Shown here: positions 36,111 through 44,916 of the stretch, one piece after another
How the letters are laid out: each line of letters opens with the position of its first letter
Numbering within the stretch: position 1 is the stretch's first letter
Assembly (NCBI RefSeq): GCF_023715155.1
Contig: NZ_JAMBNQ010000001.1
Location: forward strand, 478,646 to 542,645
Length of the DNA stretch: 64,000 nucleotides
Source of the DNA: Neobacillus mesonae
Lineage (GTDB): Bacteria; Bacillota; Bacilli; Bacillales; Cytobacillaceae
Reading direction: 5' to 3'
Notes under the pieces: model-generated
Database searches by the model: none
What the model was told of the DNA's origin: nothing
The model's input: only the letters and a program-made list of their open reading frames with translations
Program-made: the position numbers and the translations under genes

Positions 36111-36491
36111 ATGACAAATGCAATTAAATCTTTATTTGATGAAAAATTTGAAATGAAGAACCATTATAGTAGGGAAGAGTTACATGTGATTGTAGATTTC
36201 CTTAGATATGAAATAGGTAAAGTGGCGATTAGCATATATCATACCAAGATTGGAGAAATATCTAGGAATGATGTTGTTCTTGGTAAAATAAGCTTTAATC
36301 CTAGACATATAATAAAAGCCGTATTTATTGAAGGTATTATTTCTAAGGATATACTTGATGAGTTCATTAGAATAGATGACGAGCAATTCTTTAACCTGAT
36401 TTTTAGAAGGATTAAAGATTATGAGGAAGAAATGCTTAATGTAATTGAATCTGTAAAAAATCTAATAGAGAAACTAGAATTGGTAAAATAA
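36111..36491 (+). CDS. unknown small protein of the element
   Basis: A 126-residue, mostly helical, charged protein (MTNAIKSLFDEKFEMKN at the start, ending in a Glu/Lys-rich helix). CAGGAGGTG gives a strong RBS for the ATG at 36111; a GTG three codons earlier overlaps that RBS. It is AT-rich compared with the flagellin genes. I do not recognise the family. It is the first gene after the flagellin cargo, 230 bp from the flagellin terminator. Confidence 0.6.
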   Translation: MTNAIKSLFDEKFEMKNHYSREELHVIVDFLRYEIGKVAISIYHTKIGEISRNDVVLGKISFNPRHIIKAVFIEGIISKDILDEFIRIDDEQFFNLIFRRIKDYEEEMLNVIESVKNLIEKLELVK

Positions 36492-36637
36492 GTTATAAAT
36501 TTATTGGGTTTTTGAGTAATAAAGCAAGAACGAGGAAAAGGGTTTGATATTGGGTGTTTCCATCTATATGTAATGATACAGAACTTAAGCATATATCATA
36601 ATATTGAACATACATGTACATGATGTTCATCAAATTA

Positions 36638-36668
36638 GGGCTTCTCTCTTTGGAGGGAAGTCCTTTTT
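36638..36668 (+). terminator. hairpin with T run before the RadC-like gene
   Basis: GGGCTTCTCTC can pair with GAGGGAAGTCC around TTTG, followed by CTTTTT. It may end the previous transcript or attenuate the next gene. Confidence 0.6.
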
Positions 36669-36693
36669 CTATTTTAGAGGAGGAATCGTAATC

Positions 36694-37146
36694 ATGAATA
36701 AACAATCTGCAAAACGTGTGAACATTGTTAGTCTAAAGCTAGTGAAGGAATCGAGCATCCTATACAAAAATCGCTGTGTTCGTAGTCCTGAAGATGGCTA
36801 CCAATTGTTAAAGCAGTTCTTAGGGGACGTGGATAGGGAGTACTTTGTTGTTGTTTGTTTGGATACAAAAAATCAGCCGACAGCTATTAACATCTGTCAT
36901 ATTGGAAGCCTAAACGCAAGCATCGTACATCCAAGGGAATGCTTCAAGCCTGCCATTTTGAGCAACGCTGCTTCAATCCTTGTTGGGCACAATCATCCCA
37001 GTGGGAAAAGTGCTGAAAGCAAGGAAGATGTGGAGGTGACTAAAAGATTAGTAGAAGCAGGTAAGATTATTGGAATAGATGTTATTGACCATATCGTGCT
37101 GGGTGATGGGGAGTACGTTTCACTAAAAGAAAAGGGCCATATTTGA
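36694..37146 (+). CDS. RadC/JAB-domain protein
   Basis: A 150-residue JAB1/MPN-type metalloprotease-like domain. The metal-binding motif GHNHPSGKSAESKED (HxH with the downstream Asp) is intact at about 110-124, and DHIVLGDGEYVSLKEKG closes the domain. It lacks the N-terminal helix-hairpin-helix region of chromosomal RadC. Short RadC proteins of this kind are common on integrative elements and phages, where their role is unresolved. The ATG at 36694 follows GAGGAGG. The 3' end abuts the next gene. Confidence 0.88.
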   Translation: MNKQSAKRVNIVSLKLVKESSILYKNRCVRSPEDGYQLLKQFLGDVDREYFVVVCLDTKNQPTAINICHIGSLNASIVHPRECFKPAILSNAASILVGHNHPSGKSAESKEDVEVTKRLVEAGKIIGIDVIDHIVLGDGEYVSLKEKGHI

Positions 37147-37160
37147 ATGGGGGAGAAATG

Positions 37161-37463
37161 ATGCTGTATATAGATTGGTTCGTAGGACAGATGAAGAGGA
37201 TATTTAACATTGATGTCAAAAGAGAGGATGTTGGTTATGAAGCCTATGATTTCTATCATGAAGAAATAGATGATTTGCTCATTCCAGCGGAACACTTAGA
37301 AAAGCTTCCTGACCCGTTGCTTATTGAAACGATTTCGTATGTGGATGATGAAGGTTATGAGTGGATTGCTGGTTATGTATTGGATATGAAAACGAGAAAG
37401 AAGTTGTACGAAGTATGGATAAAAAATGGGGAGCAAATTGCCCATAAGATTTATGTCGATTAA
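37161..37463 (+). CDS. unknown acidic protein following the RadC-like gene
   Basis: A 100-residue acidic protein (MLYIDWFVGQMKRIF at the start, with EEIDDLLIPAEHLEKLPDPLL in the middle). It lacks obvious membrane segments or Cys motifs. GGGGGAG precedes two consecutive ATG codons; the second, at 37161, has the better spacing. It is almost contiguous with the RadC-like gene, so the two are probably cotranscribed. Function is unknown. Confidence 0.6.
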   Translation: MLYIDWFVGQMKRIFNIDVKREDVGYEAYDFYHEEIDDLLIPAEHLEKLPDPLLIETISYVDDEGYEWIAGYVLDMKTRKKLYEVWIKNGEQIAHKIYVD

Positions 37464-37502
37464 ATCATTCAGATGGGAAATTCGTTTCTAGCTGGTTAGT
37501 AG

Positions 37503-37621
37503 AACTCCCTGCAAAAACTAACCGAAACTCCCTGCAAAATAAAACATAAAAATGTAAAGCATAATTAAACTTAGTCATACCATGGAATCTAGCACATTTT
37601 GAAGCTAGAAAACTCCCTGCA
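37503..37621 (+). repeat. three AACTCCCTGCA repeats
   Basis: AACTCCCTGCA occurs at 37503, 37526 and 37611, and an inverted TAGGGAG follows near 37637. They occupy a 270-bp non-coding gap in the middle of the element, upstream of the first recombinase. They could be iterons or regulator sites; nothing decides between these. Confidence 0.65.
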
Positions 37622-37767
37622 TAATGATAATACTGTAGGGAGCCATGTCCCATAGATAAGAATTGCAGAGGGTAAAAGGTTTCTTTCAAAAAAATGTTTT
37701 GAACTTGGTATGTGGATATTGAAAAGGGACTAAAATGAAGACAAAGACAATCGAGGAGGAAAAGAAG

Positions 37768-37962
37768 ATGAAGCAAGGTGTATTAGTGATTAGAGATAAT
37801 GATGGTGAAAAAGAAATCGAGGTAAGACCAAGTGCAAAGGGAGCTGTTGCTGGTACAGCAGCAGGAGCCTCGGTTGGAGCAAGAGTTGGTGGTCCAGTGG
37901 GCGCAGTTGTTGGAGGAGTAATTGGTGGAACGATTGGATTCATATTCGGTCCAGAAGATTAA
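37768..37962 (+). CDS. small glycine-zipper protein
   Basis: A 64-residue protein with a polar start (MKQGVLVIRDNDGEKEIEVR) and a Gly/Ala/Val-rich second half (residues about 25-60) of glycine-zipper type, which may insert into membrane. GAGGAGG fits the ATG at 37768; an upstream ATG at 37735 lies before that RBS. A terminator follows at once, so it is a separate small gene. Similar proteins occur on plasmids and phages without an assigned role. Confidence 0.6.
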   Translation: MKQGVLVIRDNDGEKEIEVRPSAKGAVAGTAAGASVGARVGGPVGAVVGGVIGGTIGFIFGPED

Positions 37963-37977
37963 GAATAAAGCATTACA

Positions 37978-38018
37978 AAGAGTCTTTGTCATTAGTTGGC
38001 AAAGGCTCTTATTTTTTT
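37978..38018 (+). terminator. terminator after glycine-zipper gene
   Basis: AAGAGTCTTTG pairs with CAAAGGCTCTT around an 11-base loop and is followed by a T run. Confidence 0.85.
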
Positions 38019-38035
38019 GAGAGGGGCAATGAATA

Positions 38036-38923
38036 ATGAAATCAGCGCAAGACCTAGTAAAAGAATTTGAGGACCATCTTTTTCAGAATGGCATCGCACC
38101 GAAAACAATTGAGAGCTATAAAACAGATGTCCGTTTGTTCCATGACTACATTCAAGCAAATGGTGTACGAGATGTGACGCAGCTAAAGCGTTTCTATGTC
38201 ACGAACTACAAGGAGTGGCTACAAGATGGAGGTTACGCAATAGCTACCATCAACAAGAAAATCAATTCCCTGCAGGCTTATAACCTGTTTTTGATGAAAA
38301 AACAGTATTTAAAAGAGCAGGTGGTGCATCTAGGAAAAGACAGAGTAAAGATAGCTACTGGAAGTCAAAAGGAGGTCGATGTTCTTACCGATGAACAAGT
38401 AACCCGCTTGTTGTTTTACGTACAAGATAGAAGTCTAGTTACAAAGCGCAATGAACTGATTGTCATGATGCTTCTTTACACAGGGGTAAGGGTAAGTGAG
38501 CTTTGTCAGATTCGGTTGGAGGATGTTGATTTCCTCACCAATGAGCTGGCGGTGTACGGAAAAGGAGGAAAGCATCGCCAGATACCATTAAGAAACGACT
38601 TGGTGGAGAACATTCGTGAGTACCTTAAAAGAGAGCGGAGTCAAAGCAAATTTGCGGATAGCCGCTATTTATTTGTCAGCCAACGTACAGAAAAGCTGGC
38701 AAGGGATTCTGTCAATACGATGTTAGAAGGAATCGCTAAGCAAGTAGGATTCAAAATATACCCACATATGTTTCGTCACACTTTTTGTAGTAGATTGGTA
38801 AGAAAGGGTGTAGATTTAACAACAGTTAGCCGTTTAGCAGGGCATCAATCTGTTCTGACCACTAGCCAATTCTATGTGTCCAGTAGTCGCAAGGAAAAGC
38901 TAGAAGCAGTCAACCTGCTTTAG
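38036..38923 (+). CDS. tyrosine recombinase 1 (XerC/D-like)
   Basis: A 295-residue recombinase. The N-terminal SAM-like DNA-binding domain (about 1-95) includes TIESYKTDVRLFHDYI. The catalytic domain has all six residues: R in YTGVRVSELC, K in GKGGKHRQIP, HxxR in HMFRHTF, H in AGHQSV and the Tyr nucleophile in TSQFYVSSS. It is a candidate for the enzyme that inserts and excises the element, but it sits mid-element rather than next to an end. The RBS GAGAGGGG precedes the ATG. It is clearly different from the second recombinase downstream. Confidence 0.93.
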   Translation: MKSAQDLVKEFEDHLFQNGIAPKTIESYKTDVRLFHDYIQANGVRDVTQLKRFYVTNYKEWLQDGGYAIATINKKINSLQAYNLFLMKKQYLKEQVVHLGKDRVKIATGSQKEVDVLTDEQVTRLLFYVQDRSLVTKRNELIVMMLLYTGVRVSELCQIRLEDVDFLTNELAVYGKGGKHRQIPLRNDLVENIREYLKRERSQSKFADSRYLFVSQRTEKLARDSVNTMLEGIAKQVGFKIYPHMFRHTFCSRLVRKGVDLTTVSRLAGHQSVLTTSQFYVSSSRKEKLEAVNLL

Positions 38924-38925
38924 GG

Positions 38926-38957
38926 GAAAGGAACATGTCCTGCTCCTTTCTTTTTTT
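38926..38957 (+). terminator. terminator after recombinase 1
   Basis: GAAAGGA pairs with TCCTTTC around an 11-base loop, then seven T residues. Confidence 0.85.
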
Positions 38958-38994
38958 GAAGCTACAATGAAAGAAATTCAATTGGTCCATACGC

Positions 38995-39191
38995 AGCGTC
39001 AGAGCTGTCAGTGTTGCAAGGGACGCAATTGACGCTTTAAATGGAGGTAAGACGGGCTCTATATTAGTGGAAATTAATAAAAATAAATATCAATCAATAT
39101 TTGCTGAATTCCGTATAATGCATTTTCTATGTACAGCGTCAATTTCATCAGAAGTTTCAGTAAAACTGTCGCAATGGTCACATCTGACGCT
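38995..39191 (+). promoter_or_regulatory. two pairs of AGCGTCA...TGACGCT sites
   Basis: AGCGTCAG at 38995 faces TGACGCT at 39030; AGCGTCA at 39135 faces TGACGCT at 39185. The inverted pairs lie in the 350-bp gap upstream of the coiled-coil gene. The same sites precede two other element genes. I see no gene in this gap. Confidence 0.6.
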
Positions 39192-39276
39192 ACATACGGG
39201 GAAGATGTCAAACCATATTCCCTTTGTTCCCTATGCTTTTTTGTCTATAATTAATTAGAGCGGAGGAGGGATTAGG

Positions 39277-40470
39277 ATGTCAAAGGGAAACATACTTAGA
39301 AAAATGAATCCTAATGATTTATCAAAGGATGAACTAATAATTACATTAAATTGGACAAGGGGTATCTTCCAAAAAAGATTCCCAGCATTCTGTAAGTACT
39401 ATGGCTTTAAAATTACTGATTTTCACCAGGATGGAACAGGAAAATATCTCATACGTAGTGACTGGAAAGATATTTTAATTGTCCTTTTGAAGGCTTTTGA
39501 ATACCATCCTTTAGCGGGAGGATACAAACGAGAAATTGAATTTAAACATACAACATTACATAGCATTACTCTTTATTATGAAAAATTAATGGAATTTATC
39601 GAGGAATTACCAAAGAAAATCAAATACGACATTAAGGACACTACAGTCTACTATAGAACTCTACAAGAGGTTGAGGGACTTGCTGCTGTTCAAAGAAAAT
39701 TTACGGAAGTCTTAACAGCTACTTCATTGGTCGAAACGAGTGTGAGGGTGCATGTCTGGAAAGAACTGTATGATTATCTTGATTATTTAATTTATAGAAC
39801 ATATGAGGTGCACCAAGAAGTTAACGAGAAGGCAGAGATACTTAAAGCGGGGATTGATGGAGATTTTTTGTTTAGTCAATCAATGAATGAAAAATGGCAA
39901 AACCCCTGGATGGATGAGCAATATAAGCTAGACAAACTTTACAAAATAAACAGGATGAATGACATAGAAATAAACGAGGAAAGGAGACTAGGAAACGCAA
40001 CACTTGATGAGTTACTTGTAAAAGAGTTACGTTCAAGGATGGAAAGCCCCAACCAAACACACACTGAGAATGAGGATTTTCAAGAACTAATTGAAACAAG
40101 AGAAAAATGGGAGGAGGCTCTTTCGCCAACCATTAAACGAATAACTGGATATTCTACAGAGCAGTTAAAGGAAATGAAAAACCAAACATATACTGAAAAG
40201 GTTGATAGAAAAGTAAAAGAAATTCAGAAGGAATTTAATGATATTCAAGAAATTGAAGAACAAGTTCAAGAAATAATAATAATGAACGTAGAAGAGGGAA
40301 ATCCAAAAAAACAGGATTTTTACAATGGATTCATAGGGTTTCTGGAAGATGTCAGAAAGCAATCTAAGATGTTTAAGGAGGAAGCAGAGAGGATTGTTGC
40401 AAAATCCTCATACATAAAAATGAATGAAGTTAAGGAACGATTAAAGCAACGAAAAAAGAAAAATGATTAG
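39277..40470 (+). CDS. coiled-coil protein of the element, unknown function
   Basis: A 397-residue, highly charged protein. The N-terminal part (about 1-100) looks folded (MNPNDLSKDELIITLNWTRG). The second half is a long Glu/Lys/Gln coiled coil (about 225-397, for example DRKVKEIQKEFNDIQEIEEQ), ending in a Lys-rich tail. No catalytic motif or membrane segment is seen. GGAGGAGG gives a good RBS. It has its own terminator and upstream inverted sites, so it is an independently controlled unit. I do not recognise the family. Confidence 0.6.
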   Translation: MSKGNILRKMNPNDLSKDELIITLNWTRGIFQKRFPAFCKYYGFKITDFHQDGTGKYLIRSDWKDILIVLLKAFEYHPLAGGYKREIEFKHTTLHSITLYYEKLMEFIEELPKKIKYDIKDTTVYYRTLQEVEGLAAVQRKFTEVLTATSLVETSVRVHVWKELYDYLDYLIYRTYEVHQEVNEKAEILKAGIDGDFLFSQSMNEKWQNPWMDEQYKLDKLYKINRMNDIEINEERRLGNATLDELLVKELRSRMESPNQTHTENEDFQELIETREKWEEALSPTIKRITGYSTEQLKEMKNQTYTEKVDRKVKEIQKEFNDIQEIEEQVQEIIIMNVEEGNPKKQDFYNGFIGFLEDVRKQSKMFKEEAERIVAKSSYIKMNEVKERLKQRKKKND

Positions 40471-40474
40471 TAAG

Positions 40475-40500
40475 CACTCCGAAAAGGGGTGTTTTTTTTT
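40475..40500 (+). terminator. terminator after the coiled-coil gene
   Basis: CACTCC pairs with GGGGTG around GAAAA, followed by nine T residues. Confidence 0.88.
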
Positions 40501-40595
40501 GTCTTGCACCTCAATTTTTATATTGGGTGCAAATAATGAGAGGGGATTGCAAAGGGATTAATATTAGGTTGTAGCAAGGGAAAAACAACTAAAGT

Positions 40596-40637
40596 TGCGT
40601 CAGTACAGTCAATAGAGTCATAGATGTCGTTGACGCT
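40596..40637 (+). promoter_or_regulatory. inverted TGCGTCA...TGACGCT pair before the SSB-like gene
   Basis: TGCGTCAG at 40596 faces TGACGCT at 40631, with the gene starting 40 bp later. The left half-site has one change from AGCGTCAG. Confidence 0.5.
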
Positions 40638-40676
40638 GTTGATGCAAAAAACGATATCAGGGAGGAACGAAGAAAT

Positions 40677-41231
40677 ATGAAACTAGCAGACTTACAAAAT
40701 GAAGATTTTTTACAACGTCCAGAAGGAAACAAAAGAACAACCGATGATGGTACTTACGATGGCATTACTAGTCATGCGGAATTTCAAGAATGGAGCTGCA
40801 ATTTTAGCAAAGATGGAAGTCGGGTTGTACTCTGCGTGCGAATCGAGGTGGAGGATTCAGAAGGCGAGCCTGTCGACCTGTATATAGCACCAAACTACAG
40901 CTGGAGTAAAAAGGGTAAAATGGTCAAGCTTCTAGAGGATTTGGATATGCTTCCAGCACCAGGGCAAGGCATTAAGCTAGCTGACTTTGTGGGGATTCCT
41001 GTGCAAGTAACAGTTGAAAACGTTGAAAAAGATGATGAGACATACTCTAACATTACTCGTATCAAACGTACTGGACCTAAGAAGGAGTCAAGCGGTACTA
41101 AATCAGAGAAAAGGGTTGCAAAGAAACGTCCGATTCCAAAGCGTACTAATGGAAAAGCAACTGAAGCGTTGTTCTCAAACAGCCAAGAGGATGAGTATGA
41201 AGAAGTAGATTCAATTGAGGATATGGATTAA
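40677..41231 (+). CDS. putative single-stranded DNA-binding-like protein before the primase
   Basis: A 184-residue protein. The first 135 residues alternate strands in a way that fits an OB-like fold (EWSCNFSKDGSRVVLCVRIEV, then GIPVQVTVENVEKDDETYSNI). The tail is basic and disordered, then strongly acidic at the very end (EDEYEEVDSIEDMD). An acidic tip is characteristic of SSB proteins. Genes of this type often sit just before replication genes in phages and elements. No sequence signature proves the fold, so this rests on composition and context. RBS GGGAGGA precedes the ATG. Confidence 0.55.
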   Translation: MKLADLQNEDFLQRPEGNKRTTDDGTYDGITSHAEFQEWSCNFSKDGSRVVLCVRIEVEDSEGEPVDLYIAPNYSWSKKGKMVKLLEDLDMLPAPGQGIKLADFVGIPVQVTVENVEKDDETYSNITRIKRTGPKKESSGTKSEKRVAKKRPIPKRTNGKATEALFSNSQEDEYEEVDSIEDMD

Positions 41232-41298
41232 AACGAGCATTTATTTCCCCCGAAAGGTGTATTCGTAAGGGGAAATATAACACTTAGGAGGAAGCAGA

Positions 41299-43881
41299 AT
41301 GTCAAATCAAGATGTCGTAAACGAAGTAATTGATACAATAAACCTTTTTCGCAATGAAGGAGATGTAACCGAGATTCGAATCCTTCATACCAAAACAGGA
41401 ATAGTTAATGGGTATTTTGATGATGCTGAGAAACTGGCGGAATCCATTCAACCTTATGTAGGGAAGCACGATATTTACTTCTCTATAAATCCAGTAAATC
41501 CTGATTTGTTGGCAAGGGCAAACAATCGCCTACAAAAATACGCTAAACAAACGACCCTAGACAAGGATATTGAAAGGATTGAATTTATCCTCATTGATAT
41601 TGACCCAACTCGACCATCAGGTATTTCCGCTACTGACGCTGAGCATGAAGCTGCTAGAGTGATGGCAGAAAGCATATCTAGTTTTTTATCAGAAGAAGGC
41701 TTTCCAGCTGAGATTGTAAGTGATAGCGGCAATGGCTACCATGTTGTGTTCTATACTGAAATGGAAAATACACAGGAGAACGTAGACATGATTAAGGCAT
41801 TTCTATATGCGTTAGACTTCCTCTTTAGTGATGAAATGGTAAAGGTTGATTGTACGACTTTCAACCCTAGCCGCATTGTGAAGCTGTATGGAACGAAGGC
41901 TTGTAAGGGTGATGATACAGTTCAAAGACCGCATCGGTGGTCAGAGATTTTAGAAGTTCCTGATGAGCTAGAACCTGTTGAGCGGAAGCGTTTAGAGAGT
42001 ATTATTGCAATGGTTCCAACTGTCGAGGAACCAAAGGTATCAAAAGGCAAAGCAAAAACAACTTTTAACTTAGAAGAATGGCTGAAAGAAAAGGACCTTA
42101 AAATCACCTTTTCAGGACCTTTTCAGAACAAAGGGACAAAGTACGTATTAGATGTTTGTCCATGGAATGCTGAACATACGAATCGAAGCGCCTACATTAT
42201 CCAATTTGATGGTGGTGGTATTGCGGCGGGATGTCATCATAATAGCTGTAGACAAGAAAATTGGCAAAGTCTTAGAACCTTACTAGAACCTGATTGGCAA
42301 GCAAAGAAGGCTAATGAGAGTGAGGAAAAGGAAAAGCAATCTGATGTTATCATACGTTTAACCGAAGATATTCAGTATTTTACAAATGAGCTTGAAGAAG
42401 GTTATGCAGGAGTTGAAATCAACGGTCATACCGAAGTTATGCCCCTAGCTAGTGCGAAATTCAAGCTATACCTGACAAAGCTCTATTATGAGGAAACAAA
42501 TAGTGCACCTAGCAGTGATGCAATAAATCAAGCTTTAAAGGTTCTTGAAATGAAAGCGATGTTCTCTGGGGAGCAAAGAAAATTGCAACGTAGGATAACT
42601 AAGCATAAGAACGACTTTTATTATGACTTAGGCGATTCAACCTGGCAGGCTGTCAAAGTATCTAATCAAGAATGCACAATCGAGAAGCACCCTCCAATTT
42701 TATTTACACGGAATAAAAACATGAAGGAACAAGCGCTTCCAGACCTAACCGTAGATGAAAAGGAACTTTATCGTTTGATTAAAAGGCATTTTCGCTTCAA
42801 GAAGGAGTCGGACCTCATATTATTTATGGTTTTCTTGGTGAGTTCTTTTATAGCGGAAATTGCCCATGTCATGCTTGTTCTGTACGGGGAGAAAGGCGCT
42901 TCGAAATCTACAACCATGAGCATGGTCAAGGAAATTGTGGACCCAGCTATGCAAGGTTTATTGTCGATGCCAACATCTAAGCAAGACCTAGCTATTATTC
43001 TAGCGAATACGTACATGCCTAGCTTTGACAATCTCGATTATTTATCAGCGGAAAAGAGTGACATGCTTTGTATGGCAGCAACAGGGGGGGCATTCTCTAA
43101 ACGAACACTCTATAGCGATGCGGATGAAACAATCCTTCGCTTCAAACGGTGTGTCATGCTGAATGGCATTAACGTGGTCGCTACCCGTGCGGACTTGTTA
43201 GACCGCTCTATTGTACTAGAATTAGAGCGCATTCCTAAGAATGAAAGAAAGACGGAGGAAAAAGTTTGGTCTAATTTTCGTGCAGATTTGCCAATGATTC
43301 TAGGTGGCATTTTTAAAACACTCTCGAAAGCGATGACTCTTCGTGAAGAAGTAGAGCTAAAAGAGGTGGGTAGAATGGCAGACTTTACTTATTGGGGTTA
43401 TGCCATTGCAGAAGTATTAGGAATTGGAGGAGGAACATTTCTTCAAGCCTATTTAGGAAATCAGGACCGAGCTAATGAAGAAGCACTTTCCTCACATCCA
43501 GTGGCAGCGGCGGTTCTCTCCTTTATGAAAATTCAAAACAAATGGGGAGGTAGTGTTTCGAAACTTCTCAAGGAGTTAGAGGAGACAGCGGAATTAGAAA
43601 AAATTAACACTAGGGTTAGAACATGGCCGAAGGATGCCCATGTGCTCAGCAAGCGACTCAAAGAGGTAAAGTCAAATCTTGAAGAAGTTGGGATTTACTA
43701 CGATATTCGCCATGCAGGAGACTATAAAAAGATTACGCTCGAAAAGGTAACGAATGGGACAGTTGAAAAAGATGATATGCAATCCCAAGAGATTGATTCT
43801 AAGAAAGCTAAAAGAAAATGGGCAAGCAAGTTTAATGAGGATATGGATGAATTGTTCCGTCCATTAGAAGAAGCCGAGTAA
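41299..43881 (+). CDS. AEP-type primase fused to a helicase (element replication protein)
   Basis: An 860-residue replication protein. The N-terminal primase core shows ILIDIDPTRPSG (about 97-108) with the metal-binding acids, SGNGYHVVFY (143-152) and a later VKVDCTTFNPSRIVKLYGT. This is the archaeo-eukaryotic primase pattern. A Cys/His cluster (CPWNAEH ... GCHHNSC, about 290-320) looks like a zinc finger. The C-terminal ATPase has Walker A GEKGASKST (about 531-539) followed by acidic and Asn motifs (FDNLDYLS). Together these could open and prime an origin, so the element may replicate after excision. RBS AGGAGGAAG is strong. It directly follows the SSB-like gene. Confidence 0.85.
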   Translation: MSNQDVVNEVIDTINLFRNEGDVTEIRILHTKTGIVNGYFDDAEKLAESIQPYVGKHDIYFSINPVNPDLLARANNRLQKYAKQTTLDKDIERIEFILIDIDPTRPSGISATDAEHEAARVMAESISSFLSEEGFPAEIVSDSGNGYHVVFYTEMENTQENVDMIKAFLYALDFLFSDEMVKVDCTTFNPSRIVKLYGTKACKGDDTVQRPHRWSEILEVPDELEPVERKRLESIIAMVPTVEEPKVSKGKAKTTFNLEEWLKEKDLKITFSGPFQNKGTKYVLDVCPWNAEHTNRSAYIIQFDGGGIAAGCHHNSCRQENWQSLRTLLEPDWQAKKANESEEKEKQSDVIIRLTEDIQYFTNELEEGYAGVEINGHTEVMPLASAKFKLYLTKLYYEETNSAPSSDAINQALKVLEMKAMFSGEQRKLQRRITKHKNDFYYDLGDSTWQAVKVSNQECTIEKHPPILFTRNKNMKEQALPDLTVDEKELYRLIKRHFRFKKESDLILFMVFLVSSFIAEIAHVMLVLYGEKGASKSTTMSMVKEIVDPAMQGLLSMPTSKQDLAIILANTYMPSFDNLDYLSAEKSDMLCMAATGGAFSKRTLYSDADETILRFKRCVMLNGINVVATRADLLDRSIVLELERIPKNERKTEEKVWSNFRADLPMILGGIFKTLSKAMTLREEVELKEVGRMADFTYWGYAIAEVLGIGGGTFLQAYLGNQDRANEEALSSHPVAAAVLSFMKIQNKWGGSVSKLLKELEETAELEKINTRVRTWPKDAHVLSKRLKEVKSNLEEVGIYYDIRHAGDYKKITLEKVTNGTVEKDDMQSQEIDSKKAKRKWASKFNEDMDELFRPLEEAE

Positions 43882-43898
43882 TGTGTTGTCCCGTGCGA

Positions 43899-43954
43899 AG
43901 CGTCAGAACTGTCAGTTGAGACCGTTTCATAATGGTACTGTTTGTACTGACGCT
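43899..43954 (+). promoter_or_regulatory. inverted AGCGTCAG...CTGACGCT pair before recombinase 2
   Basis: A perfect 8-bp inverted pair (43899-43906 and 43947-43954), 40 bp apart, lies 90 bp before the second recombinase gene. This is the best-conserved of the four pairs. Confidence 0.6.
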
Positions 43955-44044
43955 TTCCAAGGACATTGCGTTATCTAATGGGGTATTTGTATCAATTTTG
44001 ATTATATATTATAAATTTGAATTAATTAGAAGGGGGATTTTTAC

Positions 44045-44902
44045 ATGTTATTTATGGAATCGGTTGTTATGTTCGGAAAGTATCAAGCAAATATTGAGCG
44101 GAGTCCAGTAACAATTCAAGCCTATAATGAAGATTTATCACTATTAAATCGTTACCTTGAAGAGAAATACAACAGCTCAGTTTACTTAGAGGACATTACA
44201 CAAGAAGATGTTGAGGAGTATCTCTATTATCTTAAGGAGGTTAAGGGTTACCAGCCCATTAGCAGAAAACGTGTGTTAGGAAGCATGCGGTCTTTCTTCG
44301 GTTATGCTTACAAAAGCGAATGGTGTGATAAGAATGTTACCGCAAAATTGGAGCCTATCAAATGCCAGCAAAAGGAGCGACAGTACCTTTCTGAAAAGGA
44401 GGTGAATGTGTTTGTGAATGCCATCCAACACGACCTTGCACGATTAGTTGCACAAACGCTTTATTACACGGGTATGCGGATTTCAGAGTGCCTTAACCTT
44501 CAAGTTGATGATGTGGATTTGGAAGAGAATCTAATTCACATTAGGCATGGAAAGGGCAACAAAGACCGCTTTGTTCCAATCAATACAAAATTGAAGGAAT
44601 TGCTGGTGGATTATACAGAGAACTGGAAAGTGAATTCGGATTACTTCTTTGCTACGAGAAACACTGGTATGTTTTCAAAAACTAGGGTATCTAAGATATT
44701 TCGGGATACAAATCAAGCATTGGGATGGAAAAAGAACGTAACTGCACACATCCTTCGACATTCTTTTGCTTCAAAGCTAGTCAAAAACGATGTTCATTTA
44801 GTCAAGATTTCAAAGCTGCTTGGGCATAGCAGCCTAAAAACAACGAGTATCTATGTCCATAGCAACATGGATGATTTGAAAGATGCTGTTAACACATTGT
44901 AA
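44045..44902 (+). CDS. tyrosine recombinase 2 (XerD-like)
   Basis: A 285-residue recombinase with an N-terminal core-binding domain (TIQAYNEDLSLLNRYLEEKY) and a complete catalytic domain: R in YTGMRISECL, K in GKGNKDRFVP, HxxR in HILRHSF, H in LGHSSLK and the Tyr in TTSIYVHSN. It lies about 1 kb from the right repeat, in the usual place for an integrase. It is therefore the better candidate for recombination at the flagellin site. AAGGGGG is the RBS. The next gene starts 15 bases later, probably in the same transcript. Confidence 0.93.
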   Translation: MLFMESVVMFGKYQANIERSPVTIQAYNEDLSLLNRYLEEKYNSSVYLEDITQEDVEEYLYYLKEVKGYQPISRKRVLGSMRSFFGYAYKSEWCDKNVTAKLEPIKCQQKERQYLSEKEVNVFVNAIQHDLARLVAQTLYYTGMRISECLNLQVDDVDLEENLIHIRHGKGNKDRFVPINTKLKELLVDYTENWKVNSDYFFATRNTGMFSKTRVSKIFRDTNQALGWKKNVTAHILRHSFASKLVKNDVHLVKISKLLGHSSLKTTSIYVHSNMDDLKDAVNTL

Positions 44903-44916
44903 AGGAGGAGTAATCA

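Noticed and set aside
39067..39258. 63-codon ORF before the coiled-coil gene
   Set aside because: No Shine-Dalgarno sequence, and it overlaps the inverted AGCGTCA sites.
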